64,000 nt of DNA. Origin: Mangifera indica (taxonomy: Eukaryota; Streptophyta; Magnoliopsida; Sapindales; Anacardiaceae). This document shows, piece by piece, positions 39,780 through 51,599 of this stretch. The notes under the pieces are model-generated. The model did no database searches. It was not told the origin of the DNA and worked only from the letters and a program-made list of their open reading frames with translations. The position numbers and the translations under genes were made by a program. The DNA is taken from the NCBI RefSeq assembly GCF_011075055.1, contig NC_058153.1, positions 8,308,001 to 8,372,000 of the forward strand, given 5' to 3'. The stretch's first letter is position 1. The number at the start of each line of letters is the position of its first letter.

Positions 39780-42575
39780 GAGAGCCATCAGCCTAGTATG
39801 ATGATCAGTAGTGTAAAGGCGCAAAAATTATTAAAAAAGGGGTGTATGGGATATTTAGCTCATGTGGTACATGAGCATGACATTCAAAGATTGGGTGTTC
39901 AGGGTGTCCTAATAGTACGAGATTTCTCCGATTTTTTTCCTGATGAGCTACCAGGTTTACCTTCAGAGAGAGAGTTGGAGGTCAACATAGAGTTAGAACC
40001 TGGTTCAGCCCCAATTTCAAAAGCCCTTTACCGGATGGCTCCAGCTGAATTACAAGAATTAAAAAAACAACTGTAAGAACTTTTAGATAAGGGTTTTATT
40101 AGACTCAGCCACTCTCCTTGGGGAGCGCCCATACTATTTGTCAAAAAGAAAGATGGGTCACTCCGTATGTGCATATATTACAGGGAGTTGAATAAACTTA
40201 CAGTGAAGAATAAATACCCGTTACCTCGAATTGATGATTTATTTGACCAATTGAAGGGAGTTTCTATGTTCTCCAAAATTGACTTGAGGTCGGATTATCA
40301 CCAGGTGAGGATTGCAGAGCAAGATATTCCAAAGACAGCTTTTCGGACCCGCTACGGGCACTACGAGTTTGTGGTGATGCCCTTTGGATTGACTAATGCC
40401 CCAACAATCTTTATGGAGTTAATGAATCGAGTATTTCATGATTACCTTGACAAATTCTTGGTGGTATTTATTGATGATATCTTGATATATTCTAGATCAG
40501 AAGAAGAACATGCTGAACACTTGAGATTTGTGTTACAAAGATTGAGAGAAAAGAAATTGTATGCCAAATTCTCTAAGTGTGAATTCTGGTTGGATCGAGT
40601 AGTATTTTTGGGACATGTGGTTACTAAGGAAGGTATAGCTGTAAACCCTAGTAAAGTGGAAACAATACTTGAATAGGCAAGGCCGAAGACTGTGAAAGAG
40701 ATCAAAAGATTTTTAGGACTAGCCGGCTATTACAAGAGATTTATACAGGGTTTTGCTCGGTTGGCCAAGCCACTTACAGCTCTTACTAGACAAGGAACTC
40801 CTTTTATATGGACTGATGCTTGTGAAAAGAGTTTCCAAGAGCTAAAAAGATGGTTGACTACAACTCCTATTTTAGTATTACCAGAGGAAGGTGTAGATTA
40901 TGATATTTATTGTGATGCCTCGCATAATGGCTTGGGAGCTGTGTTGATGCAAAAGGGTAAGGTGATAGTGTATGCCTCTCGGCAGTTAAAAAATTATGAA
41001 ACACGCTACCCTACCCATGATTTAGAGTTAGCGGCAGTGGTTTTTGTTTTAAAAATTTGGAGGCATTATTTATATAGAGTTAAATGTAATATCTACACCG
41101 ACCATAAAAGTCTAAAATATTTTTTCACTCAAAAAGACTTGAATATGCGACAAAGAAGATGGTTGGAACTAGTCAAAGATTATGAATGTGATATTAAATA
41201 TCCCCCGGGTAAAGCAAATGTGTTAGCCGATGCCTTGAGTAGAAAGATTGCTATAGCTCATCTCACCACTCAGATAGAGTTACAGGAAGAGTTTCAGAGG
41301 GAACATATTAAGGTGATAAGGAGTTGAGTGGCCGGATTGGAAATTCAACCTAATCTCCTCAATGAAATAAAAGAGAAGCAAGTAGAAGATTTGTGGTAAC
41401 AGAAAATGAGTCAACAAATATGTGAGGGGAAAACAACTGAGTTTCAAATGATTGATGACATGCTCAAGTTCAGAAACAGGGTATGTATTCCTCAAGATCT
41501 GGAATTGAGAAAGAAAATCTTGAGTGAAGCACATGATACACTTTACACTGCCCACCCTGGGGGAGTAAAGATGTACCAGGATTTAAAGAAAACTTATTGG
41601 TGGATAGGTATGAAGAAAGATATTGGTGACTATGTAGCTAAGTGTTTGGTATGTCAACAGGTCAAGGCCGAGCATCAGAGACCTTCGGGTTTACTTCACC
41701 CACTTAGTGTTCCTGAATGGAAGTGGGAAGATATTTCAATGGATTTCATCATTGGTTTACCTCGAGTACAAAAAGGCTATAATGCATTATAGGTGATTGT
41801 AGATAGATTGACTAAATCAGCACACTTTATTCCAGTGAAAGATAGTTTTACTTCAAATCAATTGGCCCAGATTTATATACGGGAGATTATGAGATTACAT
41901 GGCGTACCTAAAACTATTGTTTCAGATAGAGACCCCAAATTTGTTTCAGCTTTTTGGGGTAGCTTACAAAGAGCATTGGGTACTAGGCTAGCATTTAGCA
42001 CAACATATCATCCCCAAACAGATGGCCAAACAGAGAGGGTGAATCAAATACTAGAGGATATGTTGAGGGCCTGTTGTTTAGATTACAAAATGACTTGGCA
42101 TGAAATGGTTCCATTGATAGAATTTGCATACAATAATAGTTACCAGTGCACTATTAAAATGGCACCATATGAGGCTCTTTATGAAATAAAGTGTAGATCC
42201 CCATTACATTGGGATGACATAAGAGAGCGAGATGATTTAAGTCAAGTTCTTGGGCCTGAGTTAACCTAGAGGATGGTGGAAGATATAAAGATTATCAAGA
42301 CTAGATTGAAGCAAACTCAGGACAGACAAAAGAGCTATGCAGATTTGAAAAGGAAAGAAGTAGAGTTTCAACCGGGTGACAAAGTTTTTGTAAAAGTAGC
42401 CCCTTACAAACATGTGATGAGATTTGGAAGAAAAGGGAAACTTGCTCCAAGATTTATTGGCCCATTTGAAATTCTAGAAAGAGTGGGCAAGGTGGCTTAT
42501 AGACTTGCACTACCACCTAGTATGGATCGAGTTCATAATGTATTTCATATTTCTTTATTTGAGAAAGTACATTAG
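39780..42575 (+). pseudogene. pol: gypsy pol: reverse transcriptase, RNase H, integrase
   Basis: A single frame from about 39798 to 42575 with stops at 40074, 40674, 41325, 41398, 41790 and 42267. RT (about 39930-40640): [33 protein letters not shown], the catalytic [15 protein letters not shown]. RNase H (about 40690-41260): [42 protein letters not shown]. Integrase (about 41500-42250): HHCC finger with HDTLYTAHPGG and CLVCQQVKAEH, then the D,D,E core in SMDFIIGLP, VSDRDPKF and TERVNQILEDM. The C-terminal part has [18 protein letters not shown]. All catalytic carboxylates seen are kept; the nonsense codons, not the active sites, disable it. Copies the element RNA and inserts the DNA. Confidence 0.92.
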
Positions 42576-42792
42576 TGATCCTTCACATATATTGAAATCA
42601 GATGATGTGGAATTAAAAGAAGATTTAGCTTATGAGGAGCAACCGGTGCAGATACTAGACAGAAAAATAAAAAAGCTCTGAAATAAGACAATTCCATTAG
42701 TGAAAGTATTATGAAAGAATCATAAGGTGGAAGAAGCCACATGGGAGGTTGAGCAACAAATAAGAGAGAGATTTCCCAACTTATTTATTTAA
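42559..42792 (+). pseudogene. gypsy pol C-terminal chromodomain-like tail, frameshifted
   Basis: One frame over from the main pol frame, a 78-codon stretch starts [10 protein letters not shown], passes LAYEEQPVQILDRKIKKL and NKTIPLVKVL, then KVEEATWE, and ends at TAA (42790-42792). This is the chromodomain-like tail of plant chromoviruses, which in active elements binds histone marks and steers insertion. A shift near 42555-42560 and two in-frame TGA codons break it. Confidence 0.8.
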
Positions 42793-42814
42793 ATTTCGAG
42801 GATGAAATTCTTTT

Positions 42815-42827
42815 AAGGGGAAAAAAA
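42815..42827 (+). promoter_or_regulatory. Polypurine tract
   Basis: AAGGGGAAAAAAA directly before the 3' LTR, preceded by TTCGAGGATGAAATTC, the usual plant gypsy context. Primes plus-strand DNA synthesis. Confidence 0.85.
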
Positions 42828-45049
42828 TGTAACATCTGAATTCAAGTGTGTCAGTAAACTCCACTTCCAAAATTACCCCTAGAGTTGATTTTATAACTTG
42901 TTGTGTAAAGAAATTGCAAAAGAATTATAGAAAACTACTAAATGAGCAATATTTTTTAAAAGGGGTAAAATGGTCATTTTAGAAAAATTTAAGGGACAAA
43001 GTGGGAATTAAAATTGAATGGCACACTTGAAATTATATGGTGGTGCTAAGGGTTTTGGTAATTGGCTAAGGATAAAATAGTCATTTATGAAAAAGATTAA
43101 GGGCAAAATGGTCCAAAAGGCTTATAAACTTATGCCTATTCATCTTCTTCTTCATTTTAGCCGAGAACTCCATGAATTAAACTAAAGCTTTCCCTTAATC
43201 AAAATTCATCCAAAAAACCTAGCTAAACCACCTAATTCCAGAGACTCCAGTTATAAAAAATGTAGATCTATCAATTCTAGTCAGTTCTAAGGTAAAAAAT
43301 TTAATTTTTAAGATATGTCAAATTTAGGGTTTTGATGGATGATTATAGTTTTGGTTGATTAAGATTGCTAGAAAGAAGAAAAGAAGGAGGATAAACTTAA
43401 ATCACCAAATTAGCAAAGAAAAGATAAGAATTTCATACTTTACATACTTGAAGTAAATGTGAGTTAGGTTATTTAAATAACCTTTACTTATATAAGTGTG
43501 TAAGGTATTAGAATTAAGGTGATTTATGCTTAAAAGGATAAAGAAATTCATTAGAATTCAAGATGTATTTTTTGGTCATAAGGGTATTTTAGACATTTCA
43601 TATTCCTAAGGTTAGCTTTGTGGATTTTGGTGTGTTGAATATATGAGAAATGACGAATTGATGAAAGAATTTGCATTAAGTAAATTTTTGCTTAATTATG
43701 TGCATGATATGTGGAATAACCCTTATATTAAGTCTATATTATATATTTTAAAATTAATTTGATGCATGAGATATATATAAATGCATGAGAAAATAATATG
43801 ATGCTTGATAAAGAGTGAAAAGAATAAGGGAAAATGATGTATAGGCATATTTCATATTGTGATATACCTGCATACATGAGGAATCATAGCATATGCATGA
43901 TTTCAGAAAAATAAAGAAAGAGGAAAAAAAAAACATTTTCTAAGCTATGCATGTTTTCAGAAAATGGAAAACAAGTGTTTTTGGTTTTATAATGACTCAT
44001 ATGATACAAGAAAGTAGAAAACATACTTAAAATCCTTACATGTGAGTTGTACTGTGTGGACAACAAAGAAAAATATCAGTTGTACTGTGTGGACAACCAG
44101 CTGTACTGTGTGGACAACAAAGAAAAATATTAGTTATACTGTGTGGACAACAAAGAAAAAAATATGCGTGTAAGAGAGAATTGTACTTTGTATGGTGACT
44201 GCAAGTACTGTCATATGTAGTCTAGACCGGTCAATGAGAAAGAGAGATAAAAAAATTAGTAAATATTTTATGAAAGTCATTTGCATTAGAATTATGCATA
44301 CAAGCCTGTGTGGCTGATAAAGAGTTGAGAAAGATGTACGATCAGAAAATAGAAATGTCATGGCACTCATACATGCATAAATCATAACGAGTGAATCATA
44401 TTTGTATAGTAAGGAAATGAATAAATGTGTGAAAGAAAAGAATTATGATACATGTTAAATGCGTGTCCTGTGTCAATTATTTTGTTGTAAATAGCTCAGA
44501 CACGCTAAGTATGACAGAGATTAGTACTGGTATGAAATACTTTGAGTATTGAGTATGATTTTCTTACTGAGCCATAGTCGCTCACTCCGTTTAATTTAAT
44601 ATTTTACAGGTAAAGAAATGCAGCAAAGGTTCCCGGGGAGCACTAATGAGACATGAGGCTGAGGGAGGAAGGCACCATATTTTTGTTGATGTATATGTGA
44701 ATATATGCATATATATATATATACACTTAATGTAGATATTGGTGGATATGTATATATATGATTTTGTATAGCTATATCTATATATGTATTTATATGGCTA
44801 GTTATGAAAATTGATTATAAAGTTTCTGTGGGTGATAATTTTTATAATTGTTATTATTATGTACTTATTTTATTAATTGTGATTAAGTTGATGAAAATCT
44901 AGTCGGTTGGTAGGACTAGTTTATATGAATTGCTAATTAGGAGTGTTATAGGGCATAATGAAAAAGAGAAAAAAATTCCCCGGGCCCTATAAAATAGGGG
45001 AATTCTTGCCATTTTTTTGTAACACACCTATTGGTTAGGAGATGTTACA
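42828..45049 (+). repeat. 3' LTR of the gypsy element (2222 bp)
   Basis: Same ends as the 5' LTR (TGTAACA to TGTTACA). The middle part is nearly identical to the 5' copy; the first ~600 bases and the last ~450 differ more. The TA run here is short (44709-44723). CCCTATAAAATAGGGG near 44985-45000 is the matching TATA region. Confidence 0.93.
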
Positions 45050-45054
45050 CAATC
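45050..45054. repeat. Target site duplication (right), CAATC
   Basis: Exact match to 35639-35643. Confidence 0.9.
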
Positions 45055-46125
45055 CCTCATACGTCTAATATTATTTGTGGCAACATGTCTGTCATGTTTC
45101 TACTATGATGAAGGCTTGTTCAACAAGTCTACCAAATTGTCATTTGTATCAATCCTTATAATTTGTATGTCTCTACGTTGAACAATCTTTCGAATCAAGT
45201 GATATCATCTAAGTACGTGTTTGGACCTCTAGTAAGACCTTGGCTTGTTTTCTTGGGCAATGACTCGATTGTTGTCACAATATAGCTCAATTGGCTCGAC
45301 AATGCTAGGAACCACTCTAAGTTTTATAAAGAACTTTTTGATTCAAACAACTTCCTTTGCCACTAGCAATTATACTTTACTTGGAACTTTTCTAGCTAAT
45401 TGCACCAATATTCAGACAAAACGCAAATCCTAATTTGGATTTCAAATCATCTCTATTAGTTTGAAAAACATCGATGTATCCTCGCATAATTAGCCTTGAC
45501 CTTGGTCTTGCCTTTAACCTTTGGCCTTTGGTGCCTTGGCTTCAACCACAAGCATATTTAAAGCAAATTTTCTAATTTTTTGCTTAATAGTCCTAAACAT
45601 ATACAGTAACTCCTCAAGGGATTTCTCCCTCTAGCTTAGGTTAAAGTTTATTATGAAGTTCACCCAATGACAAACTTATTGTCCATGATAAAGCCTAAGT
45701 TTGTCAACCACTCTATGTAGCCAACCATCTTGACCACATGAGAACCAACTAGGCTTCTCTTAATGAGTTTAAAATTGTATAATGCACTAGACACCTCAAA
45801 GCATTTAACCCTTGCAAGAGTACTGTATAGTCCACGTAAATGAGTTAGAATGGATGGCACATCCATATTCTCATGTCATTCTTGCAACTCAGGTGACATT
45901 AAGGCCAACATGAGGTATTGAACCTCTAGAGAGTCATCTAGATATTTAGTATAAATATCCTTTTGCTTTTGGAAGCCATCCGGACTAGGCTTAAGGGGAA
46001 AAACCCCTTTAAAGACATATAGCCTCTTCTCTTGACTCAATGCAATCCTTAGATTTCTATACCAATTAGAGAATTTGCTAACATTTAGCTTATTATCTTT
46101 TTCCAAAATCGATCAGTAAATGAGG
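45055..46125 (-). pseudogene. Ty1/copia gag joined to RNase H tail, pol deleted
   Basis: On the minus strand, 46106-45876 and 45866-45660 read as copia gag (UBN2 type): KLNVSKFSNWYRNLRIAL, YTKYLDDSLEVQ, MLALMSPELQ, MDVPSILTHLRGLY and ALYNFKLIK with MVGYIEWL. Only a few hundred bases further, about 45390-45060, come the end of copia RNase H: VVPSIVEPIELYCDNNRVIA, KHVLR, YHLIRKIVQRRDIQIIRIDT and KHDRHVATNNIRRMRD. Protease, integrase and reverse transcriptase between them are missing, so this is an internally deleted copy. The gypsy element is inserted right after the RNase H tail. Confidence 0.8.
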
Positions 46126-46129
46126 GTTG

Positions 46130-47397
46130 CCATGGTGAGTTCTGTTGAAAAATTAGTAATTAATATTATTATCAATTCATTTAATTCGGATTTTAAATTA
46201 AACACTCCCACTATTTTTCTTAAGTCAACAACCCATATTGTTGGACTCAAAAAGTCCTAGTGAACTTTCTAATGGATTGAGATCTTATCGAACTAACTCA
46301 ACCTTTGTTTTGGCTAAAAGGTTGAAATCAACCTGATTAGGTAAATCAACAAATTAATCACAAAAGTCATTAATCTGAAGTTTAAGAGTTACCCCAAAAA
46401 AATATGCGACCTTAATTGTGACTCTCAGTAACAATAGGGTGAATATTACATATCACCGCACATTGAGAAATGTTATCCCTATTCTGCCTCTATTATACTC
46501 CACCTTCACTTTGGCAAACAAATGAAGTACATTTGTTAAGTCTAAACTTGATAGTTCATGTCATTAAGTCGTGTTAGTTTGGGTTTCATATAAGAGACCT
46601 TTAATTCTAACCCGACTTAAGTTAGAATCATATAAAAAAATTTTAACCTTAACTTGACCCAAATTAATCTAAAATCATCTGCTATTTTCACTTTTCAAAA
46701 TATTTTTACTGTTTTAATTTTTTCACCAAATTACCCTAATATATTATTAATAAAACACACAATATAAGATTTTTTCTCATTTACTAATGGTTTAAAAATT
46801 GCATACTAAGACTTTTAAAACACATTAATAATCTATCTAACCAAATCACATTCTTACTACTTAATAATAAAATAAAATTTTTAAATAAAAATAAAAAAAT
46901 GAGCAATTACAATTATATAAAGATGCAACTATTTGTAATCTATAAAGATTTCAATTGTTGTTGATATTCTTTTTCAATATTACTATAATTTATCCATAAC
47001 AAATTCTAGTAAAGTAATTTCTCCAGAACATTCAAATCGATTCAAGTTGTGTTGGATTGCTTTTATGTGAACTTTAACACTATTTGATTTAATTTTGAGT
47101 TGTCAAGTTGACGTGAAATAAATTTCGTGTAAAAAAAATTTAACCTTAACCTATTTTTTTTTCGTGTTGTGATGTATTGTATTAGGTTAACAGGTCATAT
47201 TAAAAATTGTTAGCTCTAGTTAAGTCGAATCCAATATAACCATTATTTTATTTTTCACTTACTAGAAGTGTACTATTCACTTTGGCAAAAAATGTTCCAA
47301 CAAATAAAGGCTTAATAGGACGTTCATATTGGGAGGTGCTAGATTATTAAATTTGACTTAATAATTGTTTGAGGAATTTATTCATTTGTCTCACCAA
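46130..47397. other. Leader or flank of the copia element, no gene
   Basis: AT-rich. About 46540-46680 and 47030-47220 both carry AAAAAAATTTAACCTTAAC-like text with GTCAAGTT or CTTGACCC nearby, a decayed non-coding repeat. No coding frame recognised. Confidence 0.35.
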
Positions 47398-48360
47398 TTT
47401 TTTTAGGGGGAAAGGACTATTTCCCACCCAAATTTTAGCCCAATCTCAAAGTCACACTTACGGGAGATGAAAAATCCAAACTCACAATCATGATCAAACT
47501 TTTGTTTATTTTTTTTGTTAAAGGGAGTGGTAAAATAGTTATTTTATTGTTTATATTAAAAATTATAAAGTTTATTACTTTCCACCCTCTAGGTTTTAGA
47601 AACTAACATTTCACCTTTATCTAAAGTTTTTAAACTTTGAAAAGTAACATTTTCACCCCTAAACCTAGGGTTTCCATATTTTTCAAAATGTAGCCACCCC
47701 CTATAACTTTCAAAAATAGTAGTTTCACCCCCACTCTTTAACTTCATCTTTCAACGTCGTCTCTAGCCTCTTCTTTCTTCTAGTGAACGACAGTGGTGTA
47801 ACGAAGAAATCTTCATCTCATCGTATGGTGCCACAAAGAGACAGAGATCTCCTCGTCACACGGTGTGACGAAAAGATCTCTCTTTATCGTACGACCCAGA
47901 TGATGAAGGATAACGCTTTATCGTCCTTCGTCACTCATCACATCGTCTAGACATGACGATGAAGGATAATGAAACATTGTCTTTCATCTGTTTGCCATCC
48001 AAATCTAGGCGACGAAGGTTTATCCTTCATCGTCCTTTATAGCCAGAGAAAGGAAATCAGTGGAAAGAGTCAATTGTCAGTGGTGGCTAGAGAAGGAAGC
48101 AAACTCTAGGGGTGAAATCTAAACTTTTCAAACTTTAAGGATGGGTTGAAATATTAGTTTTTAAACTTGGAGGGGGAAAATGATAAAAATTTTGAAGTTC
48201 AAAGTTTATAGATAAAATGACGATTTTATTCCTGTTTCTAAATGAAAATTTGGACGATCGTTTGACCATAGGTGGGAGTTTGAGTTTTTCATTTCTCGTG
48301 GGTGTTACTTTGAGATTGTGCTAAAATTTGGGTGGGAAAGAGTCTTTTTCCCTTTTTTTA
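47398..48360. mobile_element. Foldback element with long terminal inverted repeats
   Basis: The element proper is 47406-48352, flanked on both sides by TTTTTTTA (47398-47405 and 48353-48360). The first ~110 bases, with TTTCCCACCCAAATTTTAG and CAATCTCAAAGT, are the inverted copy of the last ~110 (48240-48352). Weaker inverted similarity continues inward (about 47570-47690 against 48090-48210), so the arms reach up to ~300 bases. The GC-richer centre repeats GATGAAGGATAA and CTTCATCGTC phrases but codes for nothing recognisable. This fits a non-autonomous Mutator-like or foldback transposon; the 8-bp T-rich duplication is suggestive only. Confidence 0.7.
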
Positions 48361-49605
48361 ATTTGCATGTGAGGTGATATTTTGCAATAAAATAAAACCC
48401 TAAACATGCATTTTTATAATGTAAAGTAAATATGTCGATATATAGCTTAATCTAGTGTCAAACCCCTTAAGCCAAAAAGGGTTTAATAGGTCAACTTAGG
48501 TCCTGCTCTTCGAGTCTTCAAAAACTCTTTCATCTTCAATCCTTAAATGGATATCGTTTTGTTTTCTAATTATATTTTTCTAATTAAAAGAAAAATAGAA
48601 TCTAATTAAAAATTTTACATTGTGTAAAATTCAAAAACCATAGAGTTACATTCGAAGAGAATTAGGTGTGAAGAAAAATACATCCAGAATAAAGAGAATT
48701 AGGTTTTTTTTTTTTTTTATATATATATATAGTTATGGCACCATGCATATGCATCAATACATACATCCATTAATCAAAATTAACAACAATTTTTTTAATT
48801 ATTAACCAAGTGTCAAATTACATTTTACTCCTCAATTTATATATATTTCAATCCAACCCAAAACTTTAGAAAACTTGCATTTGGGCCCTGTCAAGCAAAC
48901 TGAGTTAAGACTGTAATTTTTGTCATGAATGGGCATGCAATATGCATGAATAATTGTTTGTCACTTTCCATCTGAAATTCACCAAAATTCTAAAGTTGTG
49001 AACAAGGACGTGAACAAAGGACAAATGATGAGACGTATGCGAAAATTTTCAACTAAAAATAAGCATTCACAAAAATAAAAGTTTGTTCCCTTTTAAAAAT
49101 CTCCAGGAATGGTAAAACCAAATGTTCATTAGAGTTGTTTGGTAAGCTAATGAATAGGCATTCATCGTTGCATGAATGCTTGTTTATAGTCTATTTTCTA
49201 GGTTCTATCGTGAAGCATTAATTAGAAAATCCTACTTAAATTTGGCAAGCTAATGCTAGAATGTTACAAAATTACATGAAAGGTCATTTCACTCCAACAA
49301 TTACCTCCACAATGTGCTACAACACAAAACAAAGGCAACTTCGTACAATAACACAAAATTGAAAGCTATCAATTAGACAAAATCACAAAGCACAACAAAG
49401 CAAATATTCAAGTAAAATCGAAATAGCAAAAATTAACAAACTAACACATTCTTTACGTTCAAATGATCATCAACAAACATGAATCAACATGTTGCAAACC
49501 ATATTTACAAAATATTACAAGATTGATTTCAAAATAGCAAAAACTAACATGCATTCAATCAATCTTCATAACACAAGTAATTTCATAAGAATGTTACTAA
49601 ATGGT
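48361..49605. other. Non-coding, probable copia leader region
   Basis: No gene seen. A T-run followed by TA repeats lies at about 48706-48731. In minus orientation this stretch lies just downstream of the primer-binding site at 49606 and would be the untranslated leader of the copia element whose gag is at 46.1 kb. Confidence 0.35.
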
Positions 49606-49618
49606 GGTTTTGATACCA
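49606..49618 (-). promoter_or_regulatory. Copia primer-binding site
   Basis: On the minus strand TGGTATCAAAACC follows the LTR end (CCAACA) by one base and resembles the initiator tRNA-Met primer site TGGTATCAGAGC with changes. Confidence 0.6.
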
Positions 49619-49619
49619 A

Positions 49620-50937
49620 TGTTGGAACATTTTGATGGCTAGATTTTGACGAGGGCAATAGAAGGAATTTTTTATAAAAAAATCAAACATATAGACAAAA
49701 ATGCTCCAAACTCGAATCTCATTCTAGATGACATTTCACATGTACATGCATTTTTAGCCATAAGGTGTCCAAAAATGTTATACCTATGTTTGATGGCTCT
49801 ACCAATCTTTCCATGGCAAGGAATGCACCTTTCAACCTAAGGTAGGGAGGAACTCAGGTATCCACATGAAGCTAGGTTGGAATAGTGGCTAGAAAATGTT
49901 CATGGTAGACTATTAGGTCATAAACTAGTATGAGTTTATAGGTGATGTGCATTCAACTTTGTATTTTGGTAAAGATGTATAAACAACTCCATATAGGTGT
50001 GTGACCTATAAACTCTCTATTAAGCTGATAGTATCTAGATTTGGTTTGAATATAAATGCAGACCAAGATTAGCCTCTAGTAAGACATCATGACCACCTGG
50101 TTAATAGAGTATTAACGAACAACTCACATTTTTTGAGGTTGAGACACAAAAACATGTTTATCTCAATAAGTCCTCAATATGAACTGATATCAATCAATGA
50201 TTGAATGATTTGGATTGGGCTTCGACTTACCCAGTTTAGCCATAGATTCGAGTGGTTATTGATATCTTTTAGTGTTTTTATCAAAGATATTTTCTCTTGT
50301 GCTTAAAAGTGACGAATTTTTTATTGATCCATCATAGCCTCCATACAAATCTGGGTATGGCCAACTACCACATTTATGGTTACTCTTTTTACAATGGTGT
50401 GTTGGGTGGCATTAAACTATAATAGTTCTTATATGAGGCAGTTTGGTGACCTCAAGTCAAAGGATCACATACATTTATTAGAGGATTTATTCTATAGACA
50501 ATAGAGCAATTATCTATATAGAATTCCTATATCGAGTTGATCTAGTAGAGGCATCTATAATATGCACCCATATATTGCATTAAACTATTGGCTAAAGCTT
50601 TCAACATGAAAAACTATCGCCACATTCTGGTAGAGTCGCCCATCACTATAATAATCCTATCATCATTACTTGTGTACTTAATCAATGTAATGTTAGAATT
50701 ATGGTCATTTCTATAATGGTCATTTAATGTGTACATGAGGTTCTTACCATCAGGCAACTGATTCCTTTATCATAATTCCACCATTCTAAAGATATATTAT
50801 TTTTACGAACATATTGTTTAATCACAAATATGAATAAATTATAAAAACCTTTTATTTATAATAATAATAAACAAATATTCAGTTATAAATATGCAAATTT
50901 GATTGGCTTTAAGGCACAACCCTTATAAGAGAGTCAT
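49620..50937 (-). repeat. Copia LTR (~1.3 kb), minus orientation
   Basis: The 3' end in minus orientation is TGTTCCAACA at 49620-49629, next to the primer-binding site, so this is a 5' LTR of a minus-strand element. The outer end at about 50937 (TGACTCTC on the minus strand) is estimated by alignment with the LTR pieces at 31.9-35.6 kb, which it matches in order. Confidence 0.6.
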
Positions 50938-51526
50938 CACAGTATAAGATATAGAAGTGTATCCTAGATAACCAAGTAAAGTCATCGAAATTATGATCAA
51001 AGGTGACATTGAGGTAACTAAGTTAAGACATGAGTTCTATGTCATATAAATATGGAGTTTGAAGGTGTACTTATGATAACCAAGTAAAGGTGGAATAAAT
51101 ATTTAAGTATCAGAAGGGATTAAGTTGTTGAAATGTTAAGTTATCCAACTTAATGAGTAAATTATCACTCAGTCCTCGTTTCTCTCAATGTTTGTACGTA
51201 ACAGGTGAGGGTGGTAGTTGATATGCGAAGTTAGTCAATGCAAAGTTGGCATAAGGGCAAAATAATTTTTTTCTAGTTAATGATTTTATGATTTGCACTT
51301 TCAAACTTTTATAATGTTTTATGTTTAGTATGCTACACTCATTATGTTTTCGATATTTATTTATGTTGGACATATTTATGTTTTACATCTTTTGTATGCT
51401 TTCAATGGGCATTTTAATTGTTTTCTAAAAGTTTGATTTTCAAAATAAGAATTATCATTCAAAAAAGGTCAAGTGTAGTGATCTTTCCCTTTGAAAATAA
51501 ATATTTCTAAAGAGGGGTGTTACATC
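50938..51526 (+). mobile_element. Possible gypsy LTR remnant
   Basis: Ends in GGGGTGTTACA and contains AAATTATCACTCAGTCCTCG then GTACGTAACAGGTGAGG, which parallels the middle of plant gypsy LTRs. A direct repeat GATAACCAAGTAAAG occurs near 50967 and 51078. No coding part or partner LTR was found. Confidence 0.35.
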
Positions 51527-51599
51527 ATATCGTATAAAACTCTTTAGAGAGATGTGTCCTTAGACACAAGAAGAGACAAAAGATGAGTAAGACCTCATA

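Larger units (their letters stand above)
35644..45049 (+). mobile_element. Ty3/gypsy chromovirus LTR retrotransposon, full structure
   Basis: A 9406-bp element with two LTRs (35644-37934 and 42828-45049), both beginning TGTAACA and ending TGTTACA, a tRNA-Met-type primer-binding site at 37939, a polypurine tract at 42815, and a 5-bp duplication CAATC. The gag-pol order is gag, protease, RT, RNase H, integrase, then a chromodomain-like tail, which places it among plant chromoviruses, most like the Tekay/Del group. Many nonsense codons make it non-autonomous. It sits inside a minus-strand copia element. Confidence 0.93.
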
